From: an uncultured Collinsella sp.
Lineage (GTDB): Bacteria > Actinomycetota > Coriobacteriia > Coriobacteriales > Coriobacteriaceae
DNA: 7,488 nucleotides
Reading direction: 5' to 3'
Assembly: GCA_947003675.1 (NCBI GenBank)
Contig: CAMQPJ010000056.1
Location: 1 to 7,488, forward strand
Made by a program: the position numbers and the translations under genes. Of the stretch, positions 1 through 6,570 are shown in pieces (the stretch's first letter is position 1; each line of letters opens with the position of its first letter). The notes under the pieces were generated by a model. That model was given only the letters and a program-made list of their open reading frames with translations, was not told where the DNA came from and did not search any database.

Positions 1-1340
1 TCCTCGCTGGGGAGGTCGAACATCGTCTGCTGCAGCACGTCCTCGCAGATGGCGCGCAGACCGCGGGCGCCGGTCTTGCGGGCAAGCGCCATGCGGGCGA
101 TCTCGTGCAGGGCGGCGTTCTCAAACTCAAGATCGACGTCCTCGAGCTGGAACATCTTGCGGTATTGACGCACCACGGCGTTCTTGGGCTCGGTCAGGAT
201 CGACACCAGGTCGTCCTCGTCGAGCGCCTGCGTCTGGGTGACGACGGGCGTACGGCCCACGAACTCGGGGATCATGCCAAAAGCGTTGAGGTCCTGCGGG
301 AGCACCTGACGCAGCAGGTCGTTCTCGTCGACCGAGGTGGGGCCGGCGATCTCGGAGTTAAAGCCCACGCCCTTGTTGCCCACGCGATCGGCAATGATCT
401 TATCCAGACCCACAAAGGCACCGCCGCAGATAAACAGGATGTTGGTCGTGTCGATCTGTAGCAGCTCCTGCTGGGGATGCTTGCGGCCGCCGGTGGGCGG
501 AACGCTGGCAACCGTGCCCTCAAGAATCTTAAGCAGTGCCTGCTGAACGCCCTCGCCCGAAACATCACGGGTGATGGAGAGGTTCTCGGCCTTGCGTGCG
601 ATCTTGTCGATCTCATCCACGTAGATGATGCCAACCTGTGCGCGCTCGATATCGCCATCGGCGGCGTTGATGAGCTTGAGCAGGATATTCTCCACGTCCT
701 CGCCCACGTAACCGGCCTCGGTGAGCGCGGTGGCGTCGGCGATGGCAAACGGCACCTCGAGGATGCGCGCGAGCGTCTGGGCCAGCAGGGTCTTACCGGT
801 ACCAGTGGGGCCGAGCAGCAGAATATTAGACTTGGCGAGCTCCACCTCGTCCATGTCATCGTCAAACTGGGCGCCCATGCCCGATGCCTCGTCAAGGGCG
901 GACACCGCGGCGCCGCCCTCGATCACGCGACGGTAGTGGTTGTACACGGCCACCGACATGGCGCGTTTGGCGTCCTCCTGGCCCATAACATAGGCCGAAA
1001 GCTCGTCATAGATCTCGTGCGGCGTCGGCACGTGCGTGATGACCTGACGGTCGTCCTCGAGCTCAAAGCCCTCGGCCTCGGGGTCAACGGCGGGCTGGGA
1101 CGCAGCCTGGCCGTGGTCGTTGAGGAAACCCGGGAGATTGCCGTTGCGGGCGGCGTCCATAAAGTCCGAAGCCAACGACTCCTCAAGGATCTCGGAGCAG
1201 GCGGCGACGCACTCGTCGCAGATAAAGATGTTGGTCGGGCCCTTTACGAGACGACGGACCTGGCCCTGCTCTTTTCCGCAGAAGGAGCAGCGGATGGGGT
1301 TGCCGTTCTCGTCAAAGTTGTCCTGCATGTTACCTGCCAT
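1..1340 (-). CDS. clpX: ClpX, ATP-dependent unfoldase of the ClpXP protease (C-terminus cut off by window edge)
   Basis: ClpX is the AAA+ hexamer that recognises tagged or damaged proteins, unfolds them with ATP and threads them into ClpP in the cytosol. The 446 visible codons show an N-terminal zinc-binding domain (C18, C21, C41, C44), Walker A GPTGTGKT at 177-184, pore loop GYVG at 210-213, Walker B IIYVDEID with D242/E243, a second pore loop with RKH at 286-288, a ClpP-docking loop reading VGF at 325-327 instead of the usual IGF, and sensor 2 GARGLR at 424-429. The frame is still open at base 1; against E. coli ClpX some 40-50 residues are missing. Walker A lies 58 residues later than in E. 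coli because of two extra segments (about residues 50-104 and 140-167). The start at 1340 is chosen because GAAGGA (1349-1354) sits 8 bases upstream, inside the end of clpP; an ATG at 1328 is possible but has a poorer site. One base separates it from the clpP stop, so the pair is co-translated. Confidence 0.97.
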   Translation of the reverse strand, partial: MAGNMQDNFDENGNPIRCSFCGKEQGQVRRLVKGPTNIFICDECVAACSEILEESLASDFMDAARNGNLPGFLNDHGQAASQPAVDPEAEGFELEDDRQVITHVPTPHEIYDELSAYVMGQEDAKRAMSVAVYNHYRRVIEGGAAVSALDEASGMGAQFDDDMDEVELAKSNILLLGPTGTGKTLLAQTLARILEVPFAIADATALTEAGYVGEDVENILLKLINAADGDIERAQVGIIYVDEIDKIARKAENLSITRDVSGEGVQQALLKILEGTVASVPPTGGRKHPQQELLQIDTTNILFICGGAFVGLDKIIADRVGNKGVGFNSEIAGPTSVDENDLLRQVLPQDLNAFGMIPEFVGRTPVVTQTQALDEDDLVSILTEPKNAVVRQYRKMFQLEDVDLEFENAALHEIARMALARKTGARGLRAICEDVLQQTMFDLPSE

Positions 1341-1341
1341 C

Positions 1342-1962
1342 CTAGGCGTCCTTCGCGGCAAGATCGCGCGAGGTGACGATACGGTCGATCAGGCCGTAGT
1401 CGAGGGCCTCGGCAGCGGTCAGGTAGTTGTCGCGCTCGGTATCGGCCTGGACCTTCTCGATGGGCTGGCCCGAGGCGTCGGACAGGATCTGGTTGAGCTC
1501 GCGACGGGTCTTCTTGATCTCCTCGGCCACGATCTCGATCTCGGTCTGCTGGCCCTGGGCACCGCCACTGGGCTGGTGAATCATGACCTTGGAGTGCGGC
1601 AGGCAGAAGCGCTTGCCCTTGGCGCCAGCCGAAAGCAGCACGGCGGCCATAGACGCGGCCATACCGACGCAGATGGTGGAGACCTGCGGCTTAATGAAGT
1701 TCATAGTGTCCAGAATCGCCAGACCGGAGTAGACCTCGCCGCCGGGCGAATTGATGTAGAGCGAGATATCCTTCTCGGCATCCTGGCTCTCAAGATGCAG
1801 CAGCTGGGCAACGACCAGGTTGGCGCTGACGGAGTTGATCTCCTCGCCCAAGAAGATGATGCGGTCGTTGAGCAGGCGCGAATAGATATCGTAGCTGCGC
1901 TCGCCGCGCGGCGTCTGCTCGATAACGTATGGCACGAGGGCGGAATCGAACTTAGCGATCAT
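1342..1962 (-). CDS. clpP: ClpP, ATP-dependent Clp protease proteolytic subunit
   Basis: ClpP is the cytosolic serine peptidase that forms the 14-subunit degradation barrel used by ClpX (and ClpC/ClpA where present). Numbering from the longest possible start (1974, 210 residues), the catalytic triad is intact: S108 in GMAASMA, H133 in MIHQP and D182 in TERDN. The conserved N-terminal stretch [20 protein letters not shown] and the NSPGG strand (75-79) are present. Three in-frame ATGs open the frame at 1974, 1968 and 1962. I prefer 1962 (206 residues) because GGAG at 1969-1972 lies 6 bases upstream, while 1974 has only AAGAG almost touching it. The reading frame is certain and the start is not. 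clpX follows after one base. Many other Actinobacteria carry two tandem clpP genes; only one is seen here. The 5' leader is unusually rich in dyad symmetry (see separate entries). Confidence 0.97.
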   Translation of the reverse strand: MIAKFDSALVPYVIEQTPRGERSYDIYSRLLNDRIIFLGEEINSVSANLVVAQLLHLESQDAEKDISLYINSPGGEVYSGLAILDTMNFIKPQVSTICVGMAASMAAVLLSAGAKGKRFCLPHSKVMIHQPSGGAQGQQTEIEIVAEEIKKTRRELNQILSDASGQPIEKVQADTERDNYLTAAEALDYGLIDRIVTSRDLAAKDA

Positions 1963-1968
1963 ACGCAT

Positions 1969-1972
1969 CTCC
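1969..1972 (-). promoter_or_regulatory. Ribosome binding site GGAG favouring the third ATG of clpP
   Basis: Minus-strand GGAG, followed after 6 bases by the ATG at 1962. The same bases lie inside the coding sequence if translation began at the ATG at 1974, so this site argues for the shorter protein. Spacing alone does not exclude the start at 1968, which has AAGAG 8 bases upstream. Confidence 0.5.
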
Positions 1973-1983
1973 ATTTCTCTTAC

Positions 1984-1999
1984 GGACCAATAGTGGTTC
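1984..1999 (-). repeat. Imperfect dyad just upstream of the clpP ribosome binding site
   Basis: GGACCA (1984-1989) and TGGTTC (1994-1999) can pair at five of six positions across a 4-base loop. In the transcript this weak hairpin would lie about 10-25 bases before the clpP starts and could influence ribosome access. It is short enough to be chance; it is listed because it adds to two stronger dyads in the same leader. Confidence 0.25.
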
Positions 2000-2000
2000 T

Positions 2001-2048
2001 AGACAAACGTACGGTGCCCGCATGCTATGCATTGGCTGGCACCGTACG
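2001..2048 (-). terminator. Perfect 11-bp inverted repeat between tig and clpP: attenuator, weak terminator or operator
   Basis: CGTACGGTGCC (2008-2018) is the exact reverse complement of GGCACCGTACG (2038-2048), with a 19-base loop that contains a smaller 4-bp stem (GCAT 2020-2023, ATGC 2027-2030). Reading with the genes (minus strand) the stem is followed by TTTGTCT (2001-2007), a T-rich but interrupted tail. A G+C-rich stem plus a poor T-tract fits a leaky terminator or attenuator that lowers read-through from tig into clpP. A protein-binding operator is the other reading, because the arms are long and perfect. An 11-bp perfect repeat in a 150-base gap is very unlikely by chance. Confidence 0.55.
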
Positions 2049-2052
2049 AAGC

Positions 2053-2073
2053 AACCGGATAACCGGCTTATAA
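2053..2073 (-). promoter_or_regulatory. Candidate clpP promoter -10 and CCGGTT direct repeat
   Basis: On the minus strand TATAAG (2067-2072) matches five of six bases of a sigma-A -10 element, but no good -35 hexamer is found 16-19 bases upstream. Just downstream, CCGGTT occurs twice with a 2-base spacer (2053-2066), so any start site here would sit on or beside the repeat, a typical place for a repressor. It does not resemble the heptad of CtsR, the HspR HAIR element or the HrcA CIRCE element. The evidence is weak and by eye. Confidence 0.3.
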
Positions 2074-2089
2074 CTTTACCCTATCACGG

Positions 2090-2103
2090 GCGCATCCATG
2101 CGC
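2090..2103. repeat. 6-bp palindromic dyad downstream of the tig stop
   Basis: GCGCAT (2090-2095) and ATGCGC (2098-2103) form a perfect dyad around a 2-base centre, about 21 bases after the tig stop codon. It has no T-tract on the minus strand, so it is not a convincing terminator. The CGC...GCG outline is loosely like ClgR-type boxes of Actinobacteria, but the spacing and flanks do not match closely enough for that call. Confidence 0.35.
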
Positions 2104-2124
2104 TCGCGGAAAAGGTGGCGAGAA

Positions 2125-3423
2125 TTACTCGGCGTCCTTGGCAGTCTCATCGACCTCGGTCACCTTGGCGTTCTCGACCAGGTGATCGACGGCCTTGGAG
2201 CGACGGATGGACTCGCGGACGGCAGGCATGCGGCCATCGGCAATGAACTCGGCCTTGGAAGCCTCGACGTCCTTGACGCCGGCCTTCTCGAACTCGGCGT
2301 TGATGTCGTCCTCGGTGACCTCGATCTTGAGCTCACGGGCGAGGGCGTCGAGCGCCAGGGACTCACGGGCAACGTCGTTGGCCTGCTTGTGTAGGTCGCC
2401 GATGAACTGCTCCATGGTCAGGCCGGAAGCGGGCAGCCAGGTGTCCAGCGTCATGCCGCGGGCAGCGAGGTTGGACAGGAAGTTCTGACCAAGCTCCTCA
2501 AAGACGGACTGCTCATAGTCGGCGTCCATCTCGTCGAGCTGCAGACGCTCGGCGAGAGCGGAGACGCAACGGTTCTCCTTCTCGGCCGGGAGGCGGGAAG
2601 CCTTGTCCTGCTCGATCTCGAGCTTGATGGCGTCGCGCATAGCGTCGATGCTGTCGAAGCCAAAGTCGGACTTGACGAGCTCGTCGGTGAGCTCGGGGGT
2701 GTTGCGGACCTTGATGCCCTTGACGGTGACCTCGACGGTGTGGGTCTCGGCCTCCTCGCCCTCCTCGACCTCGTCGGTCCAGGTGACGGTCTTGACGTCG
2801 TCAACGTTGGCACCGATCAGGGCCTCGTTGAACTCCTTGGGGTTGCTGTCGCTACCGGCGATGAGCATGCGGCCCTCGGCAGCGAAGTTGTCGGCGTTCT
2901 CGACGGCCTTGAGGTCGACGGTGACGTAGTCCTCGGCCTCGACGGCGCGACCCTCGACGTCCTCGAAGGTGGCACGGTAGTTGAGGAGCATCTCGACCTG
3001 GTTGTTGATCTCGGACTCGGTGACCTCCGCGGGGGGCATCTCGATCTCGACGGCGTCGAAGGAGGAGAGCTCGGCAGCAGGACGCAGGGAGAACTCGACG
3101 GTGTAGGTGTAGTCCTCGTGATCCTTGGCGAGGTCGAGCTCCTTGTAGTCACCGCTCTTGGTGGGGACGATGTCCAGCTCGTTGAGGACGACGGGCTCGT
3201 TGGCGGCGATCAGGTCGTTGGTGGCCTGAGCGAGGGTAGCCTCGGCGCCAAGAGCAGAGTCGATGACCGGACGGGGAGCCTTGCCGGCGCGGAAGCCCGG
3301 GAAGCGGTACTTCTTGGCGGTGTCCTTGTAGGCCTTCTTGATCGCGGCGTCGACGTCGGCGGCCGGGATGGTGACCGTAGCGGTGAGCTTGGCGTCCTTG
3401 ACGTCAGAAGCGGTGATGTTCAA
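2125..3423 (-). CDS. tig: Trigger factor, ribosome-associated chaperone and peptidyl-prolyl isomerase
   Basis: Trigger factor binds ribosomal protein L23 at the tunnel exit and shields nascent chains; many members also have an FKBP-type prolyl isomerase domain. Numbering from the TTG at 3423, the ribosome-docking signature GFRAGKAP is at 43-50, exactly its place in E. coli trigger factor, and the total of 432 residues equals the E. coli length. Order: ribosome-binding domain (1 to about 112), a first part of the substrate-binding domain, an FKBP-like segment (about 162-240) followed by PELTDE (243-248), then the helical C-terminal domain. The FKBP segment is divergent: only EFNEALIG (197-204) recalls the usual PGFE-glycine core, so isomerase activity is doubtful. 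The frame is open to 3477, but a perfect AGGAGG at 3430-3435 lies 6 bases before TTG 3423 and 3 before GTG 3426, so the longer forms are unlikely. An acidic stretch (DEVEEGEEAE, about 217-226) stands out. It lies upstream of clpP and clpX, a common chaperone-protease pairing. Confidence 0.96.
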   Translation of the reverse strand: MNITASDVKDAKLTATVTIPAADVDAAIKKAYKDTAKKYRFPGFRAGKAPRPVIDSALGAEATLAQATNDLIAANEPVVLNELDIVPTKSGDYKELDLAKDHEDYTYTVEFSLRPAAELSSFDAVEIEMPPAEVTESEINNQVEMLLNYRATFEDVEGRAVEAEDYVTVDLKAVENADNFAAEGRMLIAGSDSNPKEFNEALIGANVDDVKTVTWTDEVEEGEEAETHTVEVTVKGIKVRNTPELTDELVKSDFGFDSIDAMRDAIKLEIEQDKASRLPAEKENRCVSALAERLQLDEMDADYEQSVFEELGQNFLSNLAARGMTLDTWLPASGLTMEQFIGDLHKQANDVARESLALDALARELKIEVTEDDINAEFEKAGVKDVEASKAEFIADGRMPAVRESIRRSKAVDHLVENAKVTEVDETAKDAE

Positions 3424-3429
3424 CACGTT

Positions 3430-3435
3430 CCTCCT
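3430..3435 (-). promoter_or_regulatory. Perfect Shine-Dalgarno AGGAGG that sets the tig start
   Basis: Minus-strand AGGAGG matches the full anti-Shine-Dalgarno core. It lies within the reading frame if tig began at the upstream ATGs (3438 or 3477), which argues that these are not used. The downstream options are GTG at 3426 (3 bases away) and TTG at 3423 (6 bases away); spacing favours TTG. Confidence 0.75.
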
Positions 3436-3447
3436 CATACTGCCCAG

Positions 3448-3477
3448 CTTATCTGAGGTGCTGGTACCTTTATGCAA
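3448..3477 (-). promoter_or_regulatory. Weak candidate promoter for tig
   Basis: The terminator after the tRNA implies that tig needs its own promoter in the roughly 50 bases before its start. The best pair seen on the minus strand is TTGCAT (3472-3477) and GATAAG (3448-3453) with an 18-base spacer. The -35 matches only the TTG core and the -10 four of six bases, so this is a guess from position. Confidence 0.25.
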
Positions 3478-3506
3478 AAAAGAGTCGCGACGGCGGGAGC
3501 CGACGC
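3476..3506 (-). terminator. Intrinsic terminator after tRNA-Leu
   Basis: On the minus strand a G+C-rich hairpin (stem GCG, one A/A mismatch on the plus strand, then CGGC paired with GCCG; arms 3487-3494 and 3499-3506, 4-base loop) is followed after five bases by six T (3476-3481). It starts 9 bases past the encoded CCA of the tRNA and would end the tRNA transcript before tig. Confidence 0.65.
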
Positions 3507-3514
3507 AGGTGCGT

Positions 3515-3598
3515 TGGTGCGGGCGAAAGGACTCGAACCTTCACGGGAATCCCACCAGAACCTAAATCTGGCGCGTCTACCAATTCCGCCACGCCCGC
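3515..3598 (-). tRNA. tRNA-Leu (anticodon UAG), CCA end encoded
   Basis: A class II tRNA of 84 bases including CCA. The 7-bp acceptor stem pairs GCGGGCG (3592-3598) with CGCCCGC (3519-3525), followed by discriminator A (3518) and encoded CCA (3515-3517). The anticodon arm is CCAGA / TTTAGGT / TCTGG with anticodon TAG at 3562-3564, reading CUA and other CUN leucine codons; G37 follows, as usual for this family. A long variable arm (stem GGG/CCC) and a T loop TTCGAGT complete the leucine-type cloverleaf. It stands alone, with its own promoter and terminator. Confidence 0.97.
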
Positions 3599-3617
3599 AT
3601 GAGCGCACAGACTAGGA

Positions 3618-3626
3618 ATGATAGCA
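3618..3626 (-). promoter_or_regulatory. Candidate extended -10 promoter of tRNA-Leu
   Basis: Minus-strand TGCTATCAT: TATCAT (3618-3623) resembles the -10 consensus and is preceded by TGC, the extended -10 TGn motif that can replace a strong -35. No convincing -35 is visible. A start near 3611 would give a leader of about a dozen bases before the mature tRNA end at 3598. Confidence 0.45.
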
Positions 3627-3684
3627 GATACGAACGGCAAGCGCACGCACACGTTTTACAGGCTCACGACCTCACCACGAGTGC

Positions 3685-3709
3685 AAAAGGCGGGACGAGT
3701 TGCCCCGCC
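3685..3709 (-). terminator. Intrinsic terminator of the molybdenum hydroxylase operon
   Basis: On the minus strand GGCGGG (3704-3709) and CCCGCC (3689-3694) form a perfect 6-bp stem around a 9-base loop, directly followed by TTTT (3685-3688). It lies about 30 bases after the stop codon of the 943-residue subunit. A second GGCGGG-like run just upstream gives an alternative pairing. The T-tail is short, so efficiency may be moderate. Confidence 0.7.
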
Positions 3710-3738
3710 CCGCCCATTACGACTTGTTCGCTGACCCG

Positions 3739-6570
3739 CTACTCCCCCAGCAGGGCCTTCTCGGGCGTGATCGGCAGCGAGCGGACCTGGTGGCCGGTGG
3801 CATGTGCGACGGCCGAGGCCACGGCGGCGAGCGGCGTGTTGATGACGACCTCGCCGATCGATTTGGCGCCAAACGGGCCCGTCGGCTCGTAGCTCGGCTC
3901 AAAGGCCACGCGAATGCTGCCGATATCCAGGCGCGTGGGCAGCTTGTAGCTCATAAAGTTGCCGGTGCGCAGGCGGCCGCGGTCGTCGTGCTCGACGATC
4001 TCGTAGAGCGCGTGACCGATGCCTTGGGCAATGCCGCCCTCGGCCTGGACGCGCGCGAGCGCCTCGTTGATCACGGTGCCGCAGTCAACAGCAGCGGCGT
4101 AATCCACCACGGTCACCTTGCCAGTGGCCTTGTCGACCTCGACCTCGGCAATACCGGCCATAAACGGCGGAGGCGAAACGGGCAGGCAGGCAGAGGCGTG
4201 CGAGGTCAGCGCGTCGCCACCCTCGATGTTCTTGACACACAGGTTGGCAAAGTCGCGCAGCGTAAGGTAGCGACCGCGCTCGCGAGCGGCGCGCTCGTCG
4301 GACAGGCGCACGTACTGGCCGTCGAAGACCACATCGGCGGCGTCCACGTCCCACATCTGGGCGGCCTTGGCGCAAATCTTCTCGCGCAGCTCGGTCGCGG
4401 CGTTCTTGGCGGCAAGGCCCGTCACGTACGTACCCGAGCTCGCGTACGAGCCGGCGTCGAACGGCGACACATCGGTGTCCACGCCGCGCACCACTATCTG
4501 CGAGCTCTCAACGCCCAGCTCCTCGGCGGCAATCTGCGCCAGGATCGTGTCGACGCCCATGCCGTTATCGGTGGCGCCGGTGCCGATGGTAATAAAGCCG
4601 TCCTCTTCCAGGCGCATGTCGATGCCAGCGATGTCCACGTTGGAGATGCCCGAGCCCTGCATGGTGAGCGCGCAACCCAGAGCGCGCACGCGGTCGCCCA
4701 GGTCCACGGCCAGCGGCTTGTCGCGCCAACCGATCATGTCCATCGCACGCAGCAGGCAGCGGTCGAGCGCGCAGGCGTTGAGTTTCTCGTTGTAGTACTG
4801 CGGCATGACCTCGCCCTCGCGCACGATGTTCTTAAGGCGCAGGTCGGCGGGGTCCATGTGCAGCATGTCGGCGAGCTCGTTGACGGCACTCTCCACGGCA
4901 AACTGGCCCTGGGTAGCACCGTAGCCGCGATACGCGCCGCCGCGGTTGGTATTGGTGTAGACGGCGTCCCAGCTAAAGCGGCTCGCCTTCACGTGGTTGT
5001 AGATGGGCAGACTCTTGTGGCCCGAGAGGCCAATCGTCGTGGTGGCGTGCTCGCCGTACGCGCCGGCGTTGGACAGCGTATGCAGGTCGATGGCCGTGAT
5101 GGTGCCGTCATTCATGGCGCCCAGCTTAACGGTCATCTGCATCTGGTGGCGCGAATTGCCCGCGGTGATAGTCTCCTCACGGGTGTAGCAGCAGTAGCTC
5201 GGACGGCCGGTCTGCTGGGTGACGAACGCAACGAAGATCTCGCAGCAGCCCGTCTGCTTGGAGCCAAAGCCGCCGCCGATGCGCGGCTTAATGACCTGCA
5301 CCTGCGACTGCGGAATGTCGAGCGACTGCGCGACCATGCGACGCACGTGGAAGGGCACCTGCGTGGAGGTGGTCACCGAGATGCGCCCGAACGCGTCGGT
5401 CGTCGCGAAGGCGCGGAAGGTCTCCATGGGCGCGGTCTGCGTGGCCTGGCTGGTGTAGGTGCGCTCAAAGACGATATCGCTCTGGGCGAAGGCCTCGTCC
5501 AGGTCGCCATAATCGCTGGTACCGCTGCAAACCAGGTTGCGAGCAACGTCGCCGCCCTGCGGGAACATAAAGGTCACGTCGCCCTCAGGGTGGACTACGA
5601 TGTCGTTATCGAGTGCCTTGGTAAAGTCGAGCAGCGGCTCGAGCACCTCGTAGTCGACCTTGATGAGCTTGAGCGCCTTGTCGGCGGCCTCCTCGGTCTC
5701 GGCAGCGACAATCGCCACCTCCTCGTTTTGATAGCGCACAAGGTTCTCGAGAATCAGGCGGTCGTAGGGACTCGGCTGCGGATAACTCTGGCCGGCGATG
5801 GTAAAGCGGCGCTTGGGCACATCCTCGTAGGTGTAGACGCCCACAACACCGAGCACCTTCAGGGCGCGCGACGTGTCGATAGAGCGAATCTTGGCGCGAG
5901 CATACGGGCTGCGCTTGAGTTTGACGATGAGCGCGCCGGCGGGCACCATATCGCCCGTGTAGACGGGACGGCCCTCGAGCAGGGCCTTCGAGTCCTTCTT
6001 GGGCTGCTTGTGAGTGATCTGCTTGTAAGAGACACCGTCGCAGCTGGTGTCGTTGACCGGCAGCTCGGGCATCTCAAAGCCCACCTGTACGCCAGACTCG
6101 TTGAGGAATCGAACGATGGCGCGCAGCTGGCTCTCGTAGCCGCTGCAACGGCAGAGGTTGCCGGCCAGCTGGCGCGAGAGCTCCTCGCGCGTGGCGACGA
6201 GGCTCGGGTCCTCCTTGGCGGCGCGGGCGAGCGCCAGCACGTTCATGATGAGGCCGGGGGCGCAAAAACCGCACTGCTCGGCACCTTCGGCAGCCATTGC
6301 GCGGGCCAGTGCCTCGGACTCGGCCTTGAGGCCCTCGAGCGTGGTGATGGTATGTCCCTCAACACGCGCGGCGGGAACCGAGCAGCTCAGCACCGGGTCA
6401 CCGTCGAGCCACACCGTGCACAGGCCGCAATTGGTGGTCTCGCAGGCACAGCGCACCGACGCACAACCCTGTTCGCGCAGCAGCGCAAAGAGCATGGTGT
6501 CGGGGGCAATCTGAACCTTGACCTTGCGGCCGTTGAGCGTAAAGGAAAGATCGATGAGTTTGGCAGCCAT
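3739..6570 (-). CDS. Molybdenum hydroxylase, fused [2Fe-2S] and molybdopterin-binding subunit (xanthine dehydrogenase family, XdhD-like)
   Basis: This 943-residue protein should hydroxylate a purine, other N-heterocycle or aldehyde at a molybdenum centre in the cytoplasm, passing electrons through two [2Fe-2S] clusters to the FAD subunit encoded just upstream. Cluster ligands: C43, C48, C51, C63 in a plant-ferredoxin-like domain, then C100, C103, C140, C142 (CRCSGY, usually CRCTGY). The molybdenum domain starts near 195-205 and shows SPYARA (221-226), GGGFGSK (432-438), YRGYG (547-551) and AKSIGE with the likely catalytic base E907. The usual histidine-containing Q-x-H-x-x-M-E type motif reads QTAPMET (378-384). 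Fusion of these two parts with a separate FAD protein, and the length, match E. coli XdhD (about 956 residues), placed in annotation under putative hypoxanthine oxidase or 'probable selenate reductase molybdenum subunit'. Substrate and a selenium-containing cofactor cannot be decided. The start overlaps the upstream stop as TAATG, and GAGG (6578-6581) is 7 bases upstream. Confidence 0.93.
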   Translation of the reverse strand: MAAKLIDLSFTLNGRKVKVQIAPDTMLFALLREQGCASVRCACETTNCGLCTVWLDGDPVLSCSVPAARVEGHTITTLEGLKAESEALARAMAAEGAEQCGFCAPGLIMNVLALARAAKEDPSLVATREELSRQLAGNLCRCSGYESQLRAIVRFLNESGVQVGFEMPELPVNDTSCDGVSYKQITHKQPKKDSKALLEGRPVYTGDMVPAGALIVKLKRSPYARAKIRSIDTSRALKVLGVVGVYTYEDVPKRRFTIAGQSYPQPSPYDRLILENLVRYQNEEVAIVAAETEEAADKALKLIKVDYEVLEPLLDFTKALDNDIVVHPEGDVTFMFPQGGDVARNLVCSGTSDYGDLDEAFAQSDIVFERTYTSQATQTAPMETFRAFATTDAFGRISVTTSTQVPFHVRRMVAQSLDIPQSQVQVIKPRIGGGFGSKQTGCCEIFVAFVTQQTGRPSYCCYTREETITAGNSRHQMQMTVKLGAMNDGTITAIDLHTLSNAGAYGEHATTTIGLSGHKSLPIYNHVKASRFSWDAVYTNTNRGGAYRGYGATQGQFAVESAVNELADMLHMDPADLRLKNIVREGEVMPQYYNEKLNACALDRCLLRAMDMIGWRDKPLAVDLGDRVRALGCALTMQGSGISNVDIAGIDMRLEEDGFITIGTGATDNGMGVDTILAQIAAEELGVESSQIVVRGVDTDVSPFDAGSYASSGTYVTGLAAKNAATELREKICAKAAQMWDVDAADVVFDGQYVRLSDERAARERGRYLTLRDFANLCVKNIEGGDALTSHASACLPVSPPPFMAGIAEVEVDKATGKVTVVDYAAAVDCGTVINEALARVQAEGGIAQGIGHALYEIVEHDDRGRLRTGNFMSYKLPTRLDIGSIRVAFEPSYEPTGPFGAKSIGEVVINTPLAAVASAVAHATGHQVRSLPITPEKALLGE

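Noticed and set aside
477..1376. Long plus-strand frames over clpX, and likewise over clpP (1120-2073) and tig (2740-3456)
   Set aside because: All lie in the same antiparallel register as the genes beneath them and have the same explanation. None shows a recognisable domain, and the minus-strand proteins are unmistakable.
1975..2124. A small protein or small RNA gene in the tig-clpP gap
   Set aside because: The longest frames here are fragments of antisense frames over neighbouring genes, with no ribosome site. The structure is explained as leader dyads; an independent RNA would need transcript evidence.
3484..3491. 8-bp palindrome GTCGCGAC as an operator for tig
   Set aside because: It overlaps the lower arm of the tRNA terminator hairpin and its spacer to the T-tract, so the terminator is a sufficient explanation.
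3515..3598. tRNA-Leu as an integration site with the molybdenum hydroxylase operon as an island
   Set aside because: Elements that integrate in tRNA genes normally lie on the 3' side, which here faces tig. No integrase and no repeated copy of the tRNA 3' end is seen near the operon.
4430..4450. Palindromic runs such as GTACGTAC and CGAGCTCG inside the molybdenum hydroxylase gene
   Set aside because: They are short, lie within conserved coding sequence (a Ser/Tyr/Gly-rich stretch), and are expected from G+C-rich codon use.
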